From an uncultured Christensenellaceae bacterium (lineage in GTDB: Bacteria; Bacillota; Clostridia; Christensenellales; Aristaeellaceae): a DNA stretch of 64,000 bases. Location: positions 17,035 to 81,034 of the forward strand of contig CAJOJQ010000030.1 in assembly GCA_905234985.1 (NCBI GenBank), read 5' to 3'. The position numbers and the translations under genes were made by a program. Position 1 is the first letter of the stretch. Every line of letters starts with the position of its first letter. Of this stretch, positions 27,478 to 36,509 are shown piece by piece. A model generated the notes under the pieces. That model ran no database searches, was not told the origin of the DNA, and worked only from the letters and a program-made list of their open reading frames with translations.

Positions 27478-28980
27478 ATGATTCCCATTGAGCCGAGTAT
27501 TCTCCGATCCGATATGATTCGCTGCGCCCTGTGCCAGAACGCCCCCTGCGACGCGGTCTGCGAAAAGCTGAAGCCCGCCGATTTTTTGCGCAGCGTCTGG
27601 TTCCAGAACGAGCAATGCGCCGCCCAAAGGCTGCCGGAAACGAATCCCTGCATCACCTGTCCCGCGCCCTGCGAGCGGGCCTGCGTCCGGGCGGGAGAGG
27701 TCCCCATCCGGGATGTGGTCAACCGCCTGTATTATCAGGTGAAGCCGGAATGTGAAACGCCGATTCCGAAAGATGAGGATCGGCTGAAATGCGACCTGTG
27801 CGGCGTCCCGCTGGAGAATCCCTTCCTGCTGTCTTCTTCTGTAGTCGCCAGCACCTACGATATGTGCGCCCGGGCCTTTGAAGCGGGCTGGGCGGGGGCG
27901 TGCTTCAAGACCATCTGCACCCTGGACATCCACGAAGCCTCCCCCCGGTTTTCCGCCATTTCCGGCAGCGACGGCAGCATCGTGGGCTTCAAGAACATCG
28001 AGCAGCTTTCCGACCACAGCGTGGCGGAAAACATGGCAATCTTTCGCAGGCTGAAAGCCAATTATCCCACCAAATTCATTTTGGCCTCTATCATGGGCCA
28101 GAACGAAGCGGAATGGGGCGAATTGGCCCGGCTCTGCGAGGAAAACGGCGCGGACGCCATCGAACTCAACTTCTCCTGCCCCAACATGGCCGAAGGCGGC
28201 CTGGGCAGCGACATCGGGCAAGTGCCGGAGTTGGTGGAGCGCTTCACCCGCGCGGCGAAGCAAGCCTGCCATATCCCCGTGCTGGCGAAGCTGACCCCCA
28301 ACGTGGCGAATATGTCCCCCGCGGCGGAAGCGGCCAAACGGGGCGGGGCGGACGGCCTCTCCGCCATCAACACCATCAAATCCATCGTGGGCATCAACCC
28401 CCACACCTATGTTTCCGCCCCCGCCGTGCGCGGGCAGAGCGCCGTGGGCGGGTACAGCGGCAACGCGGTCAAGCCCATCGCCCTGCGCTTTGTGGCCGAA
28501 CTGGGCCAGAACCCGCATTTGAAGGGGTTGCACCTCTCCGCCATGGGCGGCGTGGAGACCTGGAAGGACGCGCTCGAATTCATTCTGCTGGGCGGCAACT
28601 CCATTCAGGTCACCACCGCTGTGATGCAGTACGGCTATCGGATCATCGACGATCTGAAAGCGGGCCTGAACCTATACCTGACTGAAAAGGGCTTTTCCAG
28701 CGTGAAGGAGGCCGTGGGCTTGGGGCTGGATTCCCTGAGCGCCACCACCGACGTGCTGGAGCGGGACACGGTGATCTTCCCGCAATTCATCCGGGAACGC
28801 TGCATCGGCTGCGGGCGCTGCGCCATCTCCTGCGCGGACGGCGGGCATCAGGCCATCCGCCTGGACGAAAACCGCCGCCCGGTGCTGAACGGCAAAAACT
28901 GCGTGGGCTGCCATTTGTGCATCCTGGTCTGCCCCCAGCGGGCCATTCAGCCGGGAAAGAAGCGGATCACCCGGCCGTAA
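27478..28980 (+). CDS. preA: PreA-like dihydropyrimidine dehydrogenase subunit (Fe-S flavoprotein)
   Basis: The 500-residue protein has three parts. Residues 1-95 carry two cysteine clusters (CALCQNAPCDAVC and CITCPAPCERACVRAG), as in the Fe-S domain of glutamate synthase small subunits. Residues ~105-430 form a dihydroorotate-dehydrogenase-like flavin barrel (IELNFSCPNMAEGGLGSDIG, LAKLTPNVANM, GLSAINTIKS, VGGYSGNAVKPIALRFV, MGGVETWKDALEFILLG). Residues 440-490 hold two 4Fe-4S clusters (CIGCGRCAISC and CVGCHLCILVC). It matches PreA of NAD-dependent dihydropyrimidine dehydrogenase. PreA normally works with PreT; the extra N-terminal cysteine region may substitute for part of it. Confidence 0.88.
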   Translation: MIPIEPSILRSDMIRCALCQNAPCDAVCEKLKPADFLRSVWFQNEQCAAQRLPETNPCITCPAPCERACVRAGEVPIRDVVNRLYYQVKPECETPIPKDEDRLKCDLCGVPLENPFLLSSSVVASTYDMCARAFEAGWAGACFKTICTLDIHEASPRFSAISGSDGSIVGFKNIEQLSDHSVAENMAIFRRLKANYPTKFILASIMGQNEAEWGELARLCEENGADAIELNFSCPNMAEGGLGSDIGQVPELVERFTRAAKQACHIPVLAKLTPNVANMSPAAEAAKRGGADGLSAINTIKSIVGINPHTYVSAPAVRGQSAVGGYSGNAVKPIALRFVAELGQNPHLKGLHLSAMGGVETWKDALEFILLGGNSIQVTTAVMQYGYRIIDDLKAGLNLYLTEKGFSSVKEAVGLGLDSLSATTDVLERDTVIFPQFIRERCIGCGRCAISCADGGHQAIRLDENRRPVLNGKNCVGCHLCILVCPQRAIQPGKKRITRP

Positions 28981-29042
28981 GCGGTCCGTTTCCATCAACA
29001 GAGCAATCGCCAAAAAGAACGAATCAATAGGAAAGCAAGAAG

Positions 29043-29072
29043 AAGGGGCTGCCCCAAGTGAGGCAGCCCCTT
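29043..29072. terminator. Hairpin terminator between preA and the 5'-nucleotidase gene
   Basis: AAGGGGCTGCC (29043-29053) pairs perfectly with GGCAGCCCCTT (29062-29072) between two convergent genes. The T content after the stem is modest on both strands. Confidence 0.7.
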
Positions 29073-29097
29073 GCATGCGTTTACGGGTTTTTACTGA

Positions 29098-30762
29098 TTA
29101 TTCCGCGTTCACGGAAACGATGCGGCCCTGGCCGTAGGGATTTTCATAGCCTTCGCCCACAACGCCGCCCAAGGTGCCGGTGATGTAGTCGATCAGCACC
29201 TGGTTGTCCAGCTTCACGGCTTCCTGCAGCACGGTGCAGCCCTTGAACATGGTGTAGCCGTCGCCCGCGTCGAGGAGCTGGTAGTCATGGGACACGACCT
29301 TGTAGGTCTTGGCGGGGTCGATGGGTTCGCCGGCCACCAGCACGTTGCGCACGCGGCGGGTCATGGTTTCATCCACCTTGACGAACATGCCGTTTTCGTC
29401 CTGAACGCAGGGGGTGGGGATGGTGGGGTCCACTTCAAAGGTGAGGCCCGCCACATGGTCGAAGCCGCCAAACTGATCGGGCATGGAATGCACGCTCCAT
29501 TCCAGAGCGTCCAGCACCTGCTGGCCGGTGGCTTCGATTTCGGTCAGGCTGTTGCCGAAGGGGTGTACCTTCAGGATGTCGTTCAGGGTGATATCGCCCT
29601 TGTTGATGGATACGCGGATGCCGCCGCCGTTGACCAGCGCGATGTCGGCGTCGCCGGACTGATCCAGATAAGCGTCGGCGCACAGGTCGCCCAAGTTGGT
29701 TTCGGTATTGCGGATGATGCGCACGGGCTTGCCGTCGGCGGTGGTGGTGTAGGGATCGTTGATGATCAGATCCACGGTGGTGGAAGCAACGACGGTCTTG
29801 AGCTTTTCACTCAGCACGTCGGAAGCGGCGGCCACGGCTTCGCTGGCGGGGTTATCGAGGCCCAGCAGCGCGGGCGCGGCGATATCCTGGTTCCAGGAAT
29901 AGAGCTTGGAGGAAATCTTGCCGTCTTTGGTGATGGTCAGGGCGCCGATGTTGGCCATTTTGGTGCCGCAGGCGGTGCGAACCACGTCCTGGCCGTCCTT
30001 GTTTTTCATGACCACCTGCTCGGTATCGTGGCTATGGCCGTCCAGCAGGGCGTCAATACCGGTGGTGTTGGCGATCAGGTCGGCGTACCGCCAGGGGCGG
30101 CATTCCTCTTCGTCGCCCAAATGGGCCATGACGATCACATAATTGGCTCCCTCGGCCCGGGCGTCGTCAACGGCCTTCTGCACGGCGGTATACAGGGCTT
30201 CGCCGGTGGCGTCCTGCATGAAGGTGTAAATGTATTCGCCGTTTTCATTCATGAAGTACTTGGGAGTGGAGGAACGGGGGGTGGTGGGGGTGGTCACGCC
30301 CACGAAGGCGATCTTCACGCCGTTAAATTCCTTGATGGCGTAGGGGGCGAAGAGCAGCTCGCCTTCCTTATTGAAGTTGCAGCTCAGGTAGGGGAAATTG
30401 GCCTTTTCGGTCAGCTCCAGGAAGCGGGCCATGCCGTAGTCGAATTCATGGTTGCCGGGGATGGCCAGATCGTATCCCACGGTGTTCATGATGTCGATGA
30501 TGGCTTCGCCGGTGGTCATGGTGCCGATGGGTTCGCCCTGAATGGCGTCGCCATCGTCCACCAGCAGCACGTAGTTGCTTTTCGCCATGTACTGCTTTAC
30601 GGCGTACAGGCCGGCATAGCCCCAGCCCTGGTCGATGCCGCAGTGGACGTCGCTGGTGTACAGGATCACCAGATCCTTATCCAGCTTCGCTTCTTCTTCG
30701 GCGAAGGCGGCGCAGCCCAGCAGCAGGGCCAGCGTTAGGATCAAGCTCAGAATCTTTTTCAT
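29098..30762 (-). CDS. Secreted 5'-nucleotidase / bifunctional metallophosphatase (UshA-like)
   Basis: The 554-residue protein has a signal peptide (LILTLALLLGCAAFAEE). Its calcineurin-like phosphatase domain shows the metal ligands in LYTSDVHCGID, LLVDDGDAIQG, IPGNHEFDYG, VIVMAHLG and DGHSHDTEQ. The C-terminal 5'-nucleotidase domain has TNLGDLCADAYLD, ALVNGGGIRVSINKGDIT and SHDYQLLDAGDGYTMF for nucleotide stacking. It would hydrolyse extracellular nucleotides for salvage. The LGC in the signal peptide is a possible lipobox but is followed by AAFAE, a better type I cleavage site. Promoter at 30810-30838. Confidence 0.93.
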   Translation of the reverse strand: MKKILSLILTLALLLGCAAFAEEEAKLDKDLVILYTSDVHCGIDQGWGYAGLYAVKQYMAKSNYVLLVDDGDAIQGEPIGTMTTGEAIIDIMNTVGYDLAIPGNHEFDYGMARFLELTEKANFPYLSCNFNKEGELLFAPYAIKEFNGVKIAFVGVTTPTTPRSSTPKYFMNENGEYIYTFMQDATGEALYTAVQKAVDDARAEGANYVIVMAHLGDEEECRPWRYADLIANTTGIDALLDGHSHDTEQVVMKNKDGQDVVRTACGTKMANIGALTITKDGKISSKLYSWNQDIAAPALLGLDNPASEAVAAASDVLSEKLKTVVASTTVDLIINDPYTTTADGKPVRIIRNTETNLGDLCADAYLDQSGDADIALVNGGGIRVSINKGDITLNDILKVHPFGNSLTEIEATGQQVLDALEWSVHSMPDQFGGFDHVAGLTFEVDPTIPTPCVQDENGMFVKVDETMTRRVRNVLVAGEPIDPAKTYKVVSHDYQLLDAGDGYTMFKGCTVLQEAVKLDNQVLIDYITGTLGGVVGEGYENPYGQGRIVSVNAE

Positions 30763-30809
30763 GTTCTCTCCTCCTTGATGAATGTATGAGCGCGGATTGG
30801 CCTGTATTT

Positions 30810-30838
30810 ATTTTACCGCAAACGGCACGGATTTGCAA
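30810..30838 (-). promoter_or_regulatory. Promoter of the 5'-nucleotidase gene
   Basis: TTGCAA (30833-30838) and TAAAAT (30810-30815) on the minus strand are spaced by 17 bases, about 45 bases upstream of the ATG, which has AAGGAGGAGAG. Confidence 0.6.
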
Positions 30839-30930
30839 TGAGCGACGGCTAAAAGTGCAAATTTTTTTAAAGAATTCCCCGGCTCGCGGAGCGTTTTTCG
30901 CGCTGGGCGAACCGGGGCTGATGGATATGC

Positions 30931-31866
30931 TTATTTATCCCCGTAGTAGCTGGGATCAATATCGGGCAGGGTTTCGGTGGGCAGGGTCAGGCAGCCGGAG
31001 GGAATATAGCCGCGCACGGTCTGGCCGTTTACGGTGGTTTCCACATAGTCCCACACCTTGCCGTTCTGGTTGATGGCCGTGGTCAGGTAGGTGACGAAGC
31101 GCCCGGAGGACAGGGTGGTGATTTTGGTCTGATTCGTCAGGGGGTCGTCAGTCAGCTGGCAGTTGGCCGTGATCTTCGCCCGTTCCCCGGAGAAATACAG
31201 GGTCTGGTTGAAGTCCACCTTGCCCTTGATGCTGGAGCCGTTCACATAGCCTACGCGCAGGCCGCCCTTGTTCACCTCATAGAACACCTGCAGCCAGTTG
31301 CCGTCCCATCCGGCGGCCCACACGGAGCCGTTGGTATTGACCATTGCCTTGCCGTTGGCGCCCCGTCAGGAATCGGCGCCGGGGGCGGAATAGACGGCCA
31401 GCTTCTGGCCGCTCTTGAGCGTGATGGGCTGGAAGCCGGTCAGCGACCAGCTTCCGGCGGGCCGGTAATCCGTCCAGGATTTCAGCTTGGATTTGCCGCT
31501 TTTCCGGTAGGGGTGCCCCGCCGCCTCCATATCCTGGATCACCTTTTTGATGGTGTGGTAATTATCCCATTCCAGGTTGGTGGTCTTGTTGTAGGCTTCC
31601 TGCCGGGATACCTTGGGGGTGGCCTGATACTAGGGCTGGTTGTTGAACCAGTTGTAGAACTTTCCGCCGGGATCGAAGGTGAAGCCGTGGCGGGCGAAAA
31701 TCTCATTGAACATGAAGCTCAGGGATTCCCGGTCCCACTCCCAAAGCTCCGCTTCGGTGAGCCTGCGGCTGTCGCTGGGCATGAGGTACGCCCGATCCGC
31801 CAGGGCGGTCAGGGGCAGCGTCACCAGCACCAGGGCCAGACAGAGAAACCGAAACAATTTTTTCAT
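30931..31866 (-). pseudogene. Secreted YARHG/SH3-like protein with two in-frame nonsense codons
   Basis: From ATG 31866 (AAGGAGAAT upstream) the frame encodes a signal peptide (LALVLVTLPLTALAD) and a YARHG domain (WDRESLSFMFNEIFARHGFTF), then stops at TAG 31632-31630. The same frame continues as coding sequence (YQATPKVSRQEAYNKTTNLE onward) to a second stop, TGA at 31368-31366. It then runs to the true end at 30931 with SH3-like repeats (VWAAGWDGNWLQVFYEVN, WDYVETTVNGQTVRGYIPSG). No frameshift is needed. In YARHG proteins the residue before the tyrosine after NNQP is usually tryptophan, and a tryptophan also fits before RGANGK, so both stops can be explained as TGG changed by one base. Other genes here use TGA and TAG as normal stops. 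Confidence 0.8.
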
Positions 31867-31923
31867 TATGCATTCTCCTTCCAAATTTTTTCAGCGTTGC
31901 TTTGAACGCAAGGTTTTATCCTG

Positions 31924-34323
31924 TTATCCTTCCGCTTCCAGCTTTTTCATGGCCGGACGCAGCAGGAAGACCCCAAGAAGCAGTACGGCCAGGCCCCCCA
32001 AGATCATGGCGGCCAAGGTTCCCCAATGTCCCGCCTTCATTTCCGGGGTGCAGAGGGAGAACAGGCCGGGCAGCAGCGTCACCGCCCCGGCAAAGCCCGC
32101 GCACATCAGGGCGCAGACGGCAATACGGAGCTTGGAAAAGGGCAGGCAGGTCAGGATGAGATTGGCAAGGCCGATAACGCCCGCGCTCAGCACCGCCATG
32201 GTGGAAGCCACGCTGTCCGGCGTGCCGTGATAGTTGGCGATCATGGCCGCCAGGGCGCAGCAGACCACGGCGCAGGCGGCGGGGGCCGCTTTCAGGATGA
32301 TGCGCTTCAAAAAGTTGCCCTTGGCCCGCTCGCTGCTGGGTTCCAGCGCCAGGAAGAAGGAGGGGACGCCCACTGTAAGCGCGCTGACCAGGGTGAGATG
32401 AATGGGCTGGAAGGGATATTGCAGCGGCAGGAACAGGCCGATCAGCAGGTTCAGCACGCTGAGGGCGAAGGAATAAAGCGTTTTTTGCAGGAACAGGGAG
32501 GCGGTGCGCGTGATGTTGCCGATCACCCGGCGGCCCTCCGCCACCACGACCGGCAGGGAATTGAAATCGTTGTTCAGCAGCACCAGCTGGGCTGCGTGTT
32601 CAGTGGCCTCGGCGCCCCCCGCCATGGCGATGGAGCAGTCCGCCGCCTTGAGGGAGGGGATATCGTTCACACCGTCGCCCGTCATGGCGACGTGATGGCC
32701 CGCCTTTTTCAGGGCGTCCACTAAAATGCGCTTCCGGTCGGGAGTCAGCCTGCCGAAAATCACGTGATCCCCGGCGGCGGCGCAAAGTTCTTCGTCGGTC
32801 AGTTTGGCGCAGTCCACGATCCTGTCGCAGCCCTCCAGCTCCAGCGCCCGTCCGATAGCGGCCACCGTGCGGGGATCGTCGCCGCTCATGACGCGCACAG
32901 AGACGCCTTCCCGTTTGAACCACTGCACAGTGTCCTTGGCGGCGGGGCGCAGGGTTTCCCGAAGCAGAAACAGGCCCAGCAGCCGCGTGACCGGCGGAAT
33001 TTGGCCGTCCTGAATGGTTCCCTCCGCTTCCGCCAGCAGCAGCACCCGGAAGCCCTCTCCGGCGGCCTGCATCGCCTCCGGGGGAACCGTGCCCGCAACG
33101 AAGGACGGTGCGCCCAAAATCAGCGTTTTTCCGTCCGGGAAGGAAGCGGCGGATTTCTTTCGGGCGGAGGAGAAGGGCAGAACAGAAACGGCCTTGCGGC
33201 TGCCGCCCGTTTGGAACGCCTGGGCGACGGCCCGCAGGGTGCCGGACTCCGCCGCGAAAGCCGATACGAAATCGGCGGCTTTGCGCTTTAATTCCGGTTC
33301 ATCCGCTTCCAGCAGGATGAAGCGGTCAAAGGCCATTTCGCCGGTGGTCAGGGTGCCTGTTTTGTCGGTACACAGCAGGTCCACCCGCGCCAGCGTTTCA
33401 ATGCCGAACAGCTCCTGCACCAGGGTCTGCCGCCGCCCTAACTTCACCACCCCCGCCATGAGCGCCACGGAGGTGAGCAGGATCAGCCCCTCCGGAATCA
33501 TGCCGATCATGGCGGCCACGGCCTTGGGCACCGCGTCGCCGGCCGGCACGTTTTGCAGGAACACCTGCTGCAGGAACAGCAGCACGCCAATGGGCACCAG
33601 CAGCTTGCTCACCAGGGAAACCAGCTTGTTCAGCTCCGTCATCAGCTCGGACTTGGGGGAGCGGATCTGCTTGGCTTCCTTCATGAGCCGGGCGGCGTAG
33701 CTGTCGTCGCCCACGGCGATCAATTGGGCCGTGACCCGGCCCTCGGTCAAAAAGCTGCCGGACATGAGCAGATCCCCGGCCTTATGGGTGACGGGTTCGC
33801 TTTCGCCGGTGAGCAGGGATTCATCCGCCGCGCATACGCCCTGCGCGATCATGGCGTCGGCGGGAATCTGGTCGCCCGCGCTGAAAATGGCTAAATCGCC
33901 CAGCACCATTTCTTCCGGCGGGCATTTTTTCTCCTGGCCGTCCCGGATCACCCGCGCGTCCCGCGCCTCCAGCAGCCGCAATTTATTCAGCATGGCGCGG
34001 GCGCTCAGCTCCTGCACCGTGCCGATCAGCGTGTTGGAAAACACCACGCCGAGGAACAGCATGTTTTTCCAGGAGCCTACCAGGGCCAGGCAGAACGCCA
34101 GCGCGAAGTTCAGCAGGTTAAATAAAGTAAACAGATTGTCCGCCACGATGCGCGGCACGCTTTTGCCGGGTTCTGCCGTCTGCCGGTTGCTCTGTCCCGC
34201 CGCGGCGCGTTTTTCCGCTTCCGCCTGGGTCAGCCCCTCCTTGGGCGTGGGTGCCGTATCCTTCGGCGGGGCGGCGGGAATTTGCAGCGCGGCGCTTTTT
34301 TCGGGGGAGGTTTTTTCTTTCAT
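31924..34323 (-). CDS. Cation-translocating P-type ATPase (CtpE-like)
   Basis: The 799-residue protein has all P-type ATPase signatures: the actuator ESLLTGESEPV, the M4 motif MIPEGLILLTSVALMAGVVK, the phosphorylation site LLCTDKTGTLTTGEM (Asp near residue 320) and the hinge MTGDGVNDIPSLKAADCSIAM. Ten membrane segments are expected, with six at the C-terminal end. The PEGLxLLTSVAL form of M4 and the absence of an N-terminal metal-binding domain resemble mycobacterial CtpE, a calcium importer, more than Ca-ATPases of the PacL type. Calcium uptake is therefore inferred, not shown. The gene has its own strong promoter at 34383-34411. Confidence 0.9.
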   Translation of the reverse strand: MKEKTSPEKSAALQIPAAPPKDTAPTPKEGLTQAEAEKRAAAGQSNRQTAEPGKSVPRIVADNLFTLFNLLNFALAFCLALVGSWKNMLFLGVVFSNTLIGTVQELSARAMLNKLRLLEARDARVIRDGQEKKCPPEEMVLGDLAIFSAGDQIPADAMIAQGVCAADESLLTGESEPVTHKAGDLLMSGSFLTEGRVTAQLIAVGDDSYAARLMKEAKQIRSPKSELMTELNKLVSLVSKLLVPIGVLLFLQQVFLQNVPAGDAVPKAVAAMIGMIPEGLILLTSVALMAGVVKLGRRQTLVQELFGIETLARVDLLCTDKTGTLTTGEMAFDRFILLEADEPELKRKAADFVSAFAAESGTLRAVAQAFQTGGSRKAVSVLPFSSARKKSAASFPDGKTLILGAPSFVAGTVPPEAMQAAGEGFRVLLLAEAEGTIQDGQIPPVTRLLGLFLLRETLRPAAKDTVQWFKREGVSVRVMSGDDPRTVAAIGRALELEGCDRIVDCAKLTDEELCAAAGDHVIFGRLTPDRKRILVDALKKAGHHVAMTGDGVNDIPSLKAADCSIAMAGGAEATEHAAQLVLLNNDFNSLPVVVAEGRRVIGNITRTASLFLQKTLYSFALSVLNLLIGLFLPLQYPFQPIHLTLVSALTVGVPSFFLALEPSSERAKGNFLKRIILKAAPAACAVVCCALAAMIANYHGTPDSVASTMAVLSAGVIGLANLILTCLPFSKLRIAVCALMCAGFAGAVTLLPGLFSLCTPEMKAGHWGTLAAMILGGLAVLLLGVFLLRPAMKKLEAEG

Positions 34324-34382
34324 GCACGTCTCCTTTTGCCAAATATCCTTTGCATCTGCGAATTGCGTTTGTCTTATGCATC

Positions 34383-34411
34383 AGTATACAGGCCGGAAAA
34401 AGATATGTCAA
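34383..34411 (-). promoter_or_regulatory. Promoter of the P-type ATPase gene
   Basis: On the minus strand TTGACA (34406-34411) and TATACT (34383-34388) are spaced by 17 bases; the ATG at 34323 has AAAAGGAGA upstream. Confidence 0.78.
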
Positions 34412-34576
34412 CAAAAACGCGCGAAAACAAGAGAAATACTGAATGGAAAAGAAGGAAAATCGCGGAAAATGAAGAAAACCTTTTACGTATCTTTGTCTCT
34501 CCTGCTGGGAGAGGCCTTTGCAAACGCGGCGTTCCGTTCCTCCGGGAATGGAAGAATATGAGAGGAGAGAGTAATC

Positions 34577-35179
34577 ATGGGCGTCTTTTCCAAATATCAT
34601 CGGTTCCGGGAAGCGGGCGAACAGGCCAACGCGATCAACGTGGAGCGCTTCGGCCAGCCCGCCCGTTCCCTGTTCACCACCACCAAGGTGTTCTCCCTGC
34701 ACCAGGCGACCGACATCACGGACGATAAAGAGCAGGTGGTGTACCAGTCCAAATCCAAGTTCCTGTCCCTGCACGATAAAACCGACGTGACCGACGCTTC
34801 CGGGCGGCAGGTGGCCCACATCGAGCGAAAATTCTGGACCCTGCACGAACGTCACTTCGTCACCATGGGGGACGGAACGAAGTTTGAGATTTCCAACGAG
34901 CTTTGGCACATCGTCAAGGACGTGACCAACATCGAAGGCTTGGGCTGGCAGCTGCAGGGCAACATCGCGGGCCTGAACTTCCAGCTGTACGACGCGGACG
35001 GCAGCATCATCGCCGTCATCAGCCAGAAGATGTTCTCCGTACACGATAAATACTGCATTGATATTTACCGCCCCGAGCTGGAGGAAACCGTGGTGGCCAT
35101 CCTGGTGACCTTGCAGCATATGATGCGCGACCGGGCGAGTTCCGCCGCCGCTTCTTCTTCCTCCTCTTCCAGCAACTAA
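34577..35179 (+). CDS. LURP-one-related (Tubby/scramblase-fold) protein
   Basis: This 200-residue cytosolic protein starts at ATG 34577 behind GAGAGGAGAG. Its core from about residue 30 to 180 shows the LURP-one pattern: KVFSLHQATDITDDKEQVVY, LHDKTDVTDASGRQVAHIERK, FEISNELWHIVKDVTNI and IAVISQKMFSVHDKYCIDIY, ending in a serine-only tail. The fold is shared with Tubby and phospholipid scramblases; the bacterial members, such as YxjI of Bacillus, have no proven function. It stands alone between the P-type ATPase gene and buk. Confidence 0.85.
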   Translation: MGVFSKYHRFREAGEQANAINVERFGQPARSLFTTTKVFSLHQATDITDDKEQVVYQSKSKFLSLHDKTDVTDASGRQVAHIERKFWTLHERHFVTMGDGTKFEISNELWHIVKDVTNIEGLGWQLQGNIAGLNFQLYDADGSIIAVISQKMFSVHDKYCIDIYRPELEETVVAILVTLQHMMRDRASSAAASSSSSSSN

Positions 35180-35334
35180 CCGGATTTAAATACCGGGAAA
35201 AGACAAAGGAAGGCAGGAAATCCGGCGGCTGTGAAAGAATAAGGATAAGCCGTTTCCCCGCGCGGGGAAAACGCGAAAAAAAGAAGGAGCGCGCCGAAGT
35301 ATTCCAAAAGAAACTTCCCGATACTGTAAAAACG

Positions 35335-36447
35335 ATGGAAAAGAATTATAAGCTGCTCGTCATCAACCCCGGCTCCACCTCCACCAAGATCAGCCTTTTT
35401 GAAAACGAAAAAGAGCTGTTCCAAAGAAGCCAGTTCCACGACGCGCCGGTGCTGCTGCAGTTTTCCCACGTCAACGGCCAGGTGCCCTTCCGGTACAAGG
35501 TGATTTTGGATATGCTGAAGCAGGAGGGGGTGGATCCCTCCGAGATCGACGTGTTCGTGGGCCGGGGCGGCAGCGCCTGCACCCAGCCCAGCGGCGTGAC
35601 GATCATCGACCAGAAGCTGTACGACGACACCGAGGCCGCCGTGGGCGGCAGCGAGCACGCCGCCAAATTGGGCGTGATGCTGGCCTGGAAATTTTCCCTG
35701 GCCTACAACCGCCCCGCCTACACCCTAAACCCCACCAACGTGGACGAATACTGCGATTACGCGCGGCTGACGGGCATTCGCGGGCTTTACCGCCAGGGCC
35801 ATTCCCACGTGCTGAACCCCAAGGCGGTGGCGACGGCCCATGCCGAATCCCTGGGGAAGCAGTACGAGGACTGCAATTTCATCGTGGCCCACATTGACGG
35901 CGGCGTCACCGTCAGCGCCCACGACCACGGCAAGATGATCGACGGCACCATGGGCGCGGACGGGGAAGGCCCCTTCGCCCCCACCCGCATCGGCAGCGTG
36001 CCGGTGCTGGCGCTGCTGGACTATATCGAAGCCCATTCCATCGACGACGTGCGGCGCATGTGCTCCCGGTCCGGCGGCTTCGTCAGCCTGTTCGGAACCT
36101 CCAATTCCGATACGGTGCACGCCCTGGTGGCCCAGGGCGATAAAAAGGCCACCCTGGTTTGGAATACCATGATCTACCAAATCTGCAAGCACATCGGGGC
36201 CATGAGCGCCGTGCTTTCCGGCAAGGTGGACGCCATTCTGCTCACCGGGGGGCTGATGCGGTTTGACGATATTACCGTCGGCATCCGTCAGCGTGTCGGC
36301 TGGATCGCCCCCATCGCCGTTTACCCGGGGGAGATGGAGCAGGAGGCCATGGCTTACCCGGTGCTCAAGGTGCTGCGGGGCCAGGCCAAGGCCATGCAAT
36401 ACAGCGGGAAAAACGTGTGGCAGGGCTTTGAGGGCGTCACGTTCTGA
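35335..36447 (+). CDS. buk: Butyrate kinase
   Basis: The 370-residue protein is a typical acetate/butyrate kinase: KLLVINPGSTSTKISLF with the phosphate-binding loop, FVGRGGSACTQPSGVTIID, FIVAHIDGGVTVSAHDHGKM, GADGEGPFAPTRIGSVP and AILLTGGLMRFD. Butyrate kinases characteristically start with NPGSTSTK. It converts butyryl phosphate and ADP to butyrate and ATP, or the reverse. No phosphotransbutyrylase gene is adjacent. The ATG at 35335 has no clear Shine-Dalgarno; the nearest AAGGAG lies about 45 bases upstream, which is odd among its neighbours. Confidence 0.95.
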   Translation: MEKNYKLLVINPGSTSTKISLFENEKELFQRSQFHDAPVLLQFSHVNGQVPFRYKVILDMLKQEGVDPSEIDVFVGRGGSACTQPSGVTIIDQKLYDDTEAAVGGSEHAAKLGVMLAWKFSLAYNRPAYTLNPTNVDEYCDYARLTGIRGLYRQGHSHVLNPKAVATAHAESLGKQYEDCNFIVAHIDGGVTVSAHDHGKMIDGTMGADGEGPFAPTRIGSVPVLALLDYIEAHSIDDVRRMCSRSGGFVSLFGTSNSDTVHALVAQGDKKATLVWNTMIYQICKHIGAMSAVLSGKVDAILLTGGLMRFDDITVGIRQRVGWIAPIAVYPGEMEQEAMAYPVLKVLRGQAKAMQYSGKNVWQGFEGVTF

Positions 36448-36464
36448 ATCTTTCCTAATATATG

Positions 36465-36493
36465 AACCCCATCGGCAATCGCCGGCGGGGTTT
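36465..36493 (+). terminator. Terminator after buk
   Basis: AACCCC-AT-CGGC pairs with GCCG-GC-GGGGTT around an AATC loop; it separates buk from the convergent VanZ-carboxypeptidase gene. Confidence 0.65.
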
Positions 36494-36509
36494 CAATTAT
36501 AGCGCCTGC

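Noticed and set aside
29287..30738. 483-codon plus-strand frame opposite the 5'-nucleotidase gene
   Set aside because: Glycine/valine/histidine-rich shadow of a well-recognised minus-strand gene.
31366..31632. Recoding of TGA or TAG as an amino acid in the YARHG gene
   Set aside because: Other genes in the window end at TGA and TAG at the expected lengths, no selenocysteine-type element is evident, and two different stop codons are involved; nonsense mutation is simpler.
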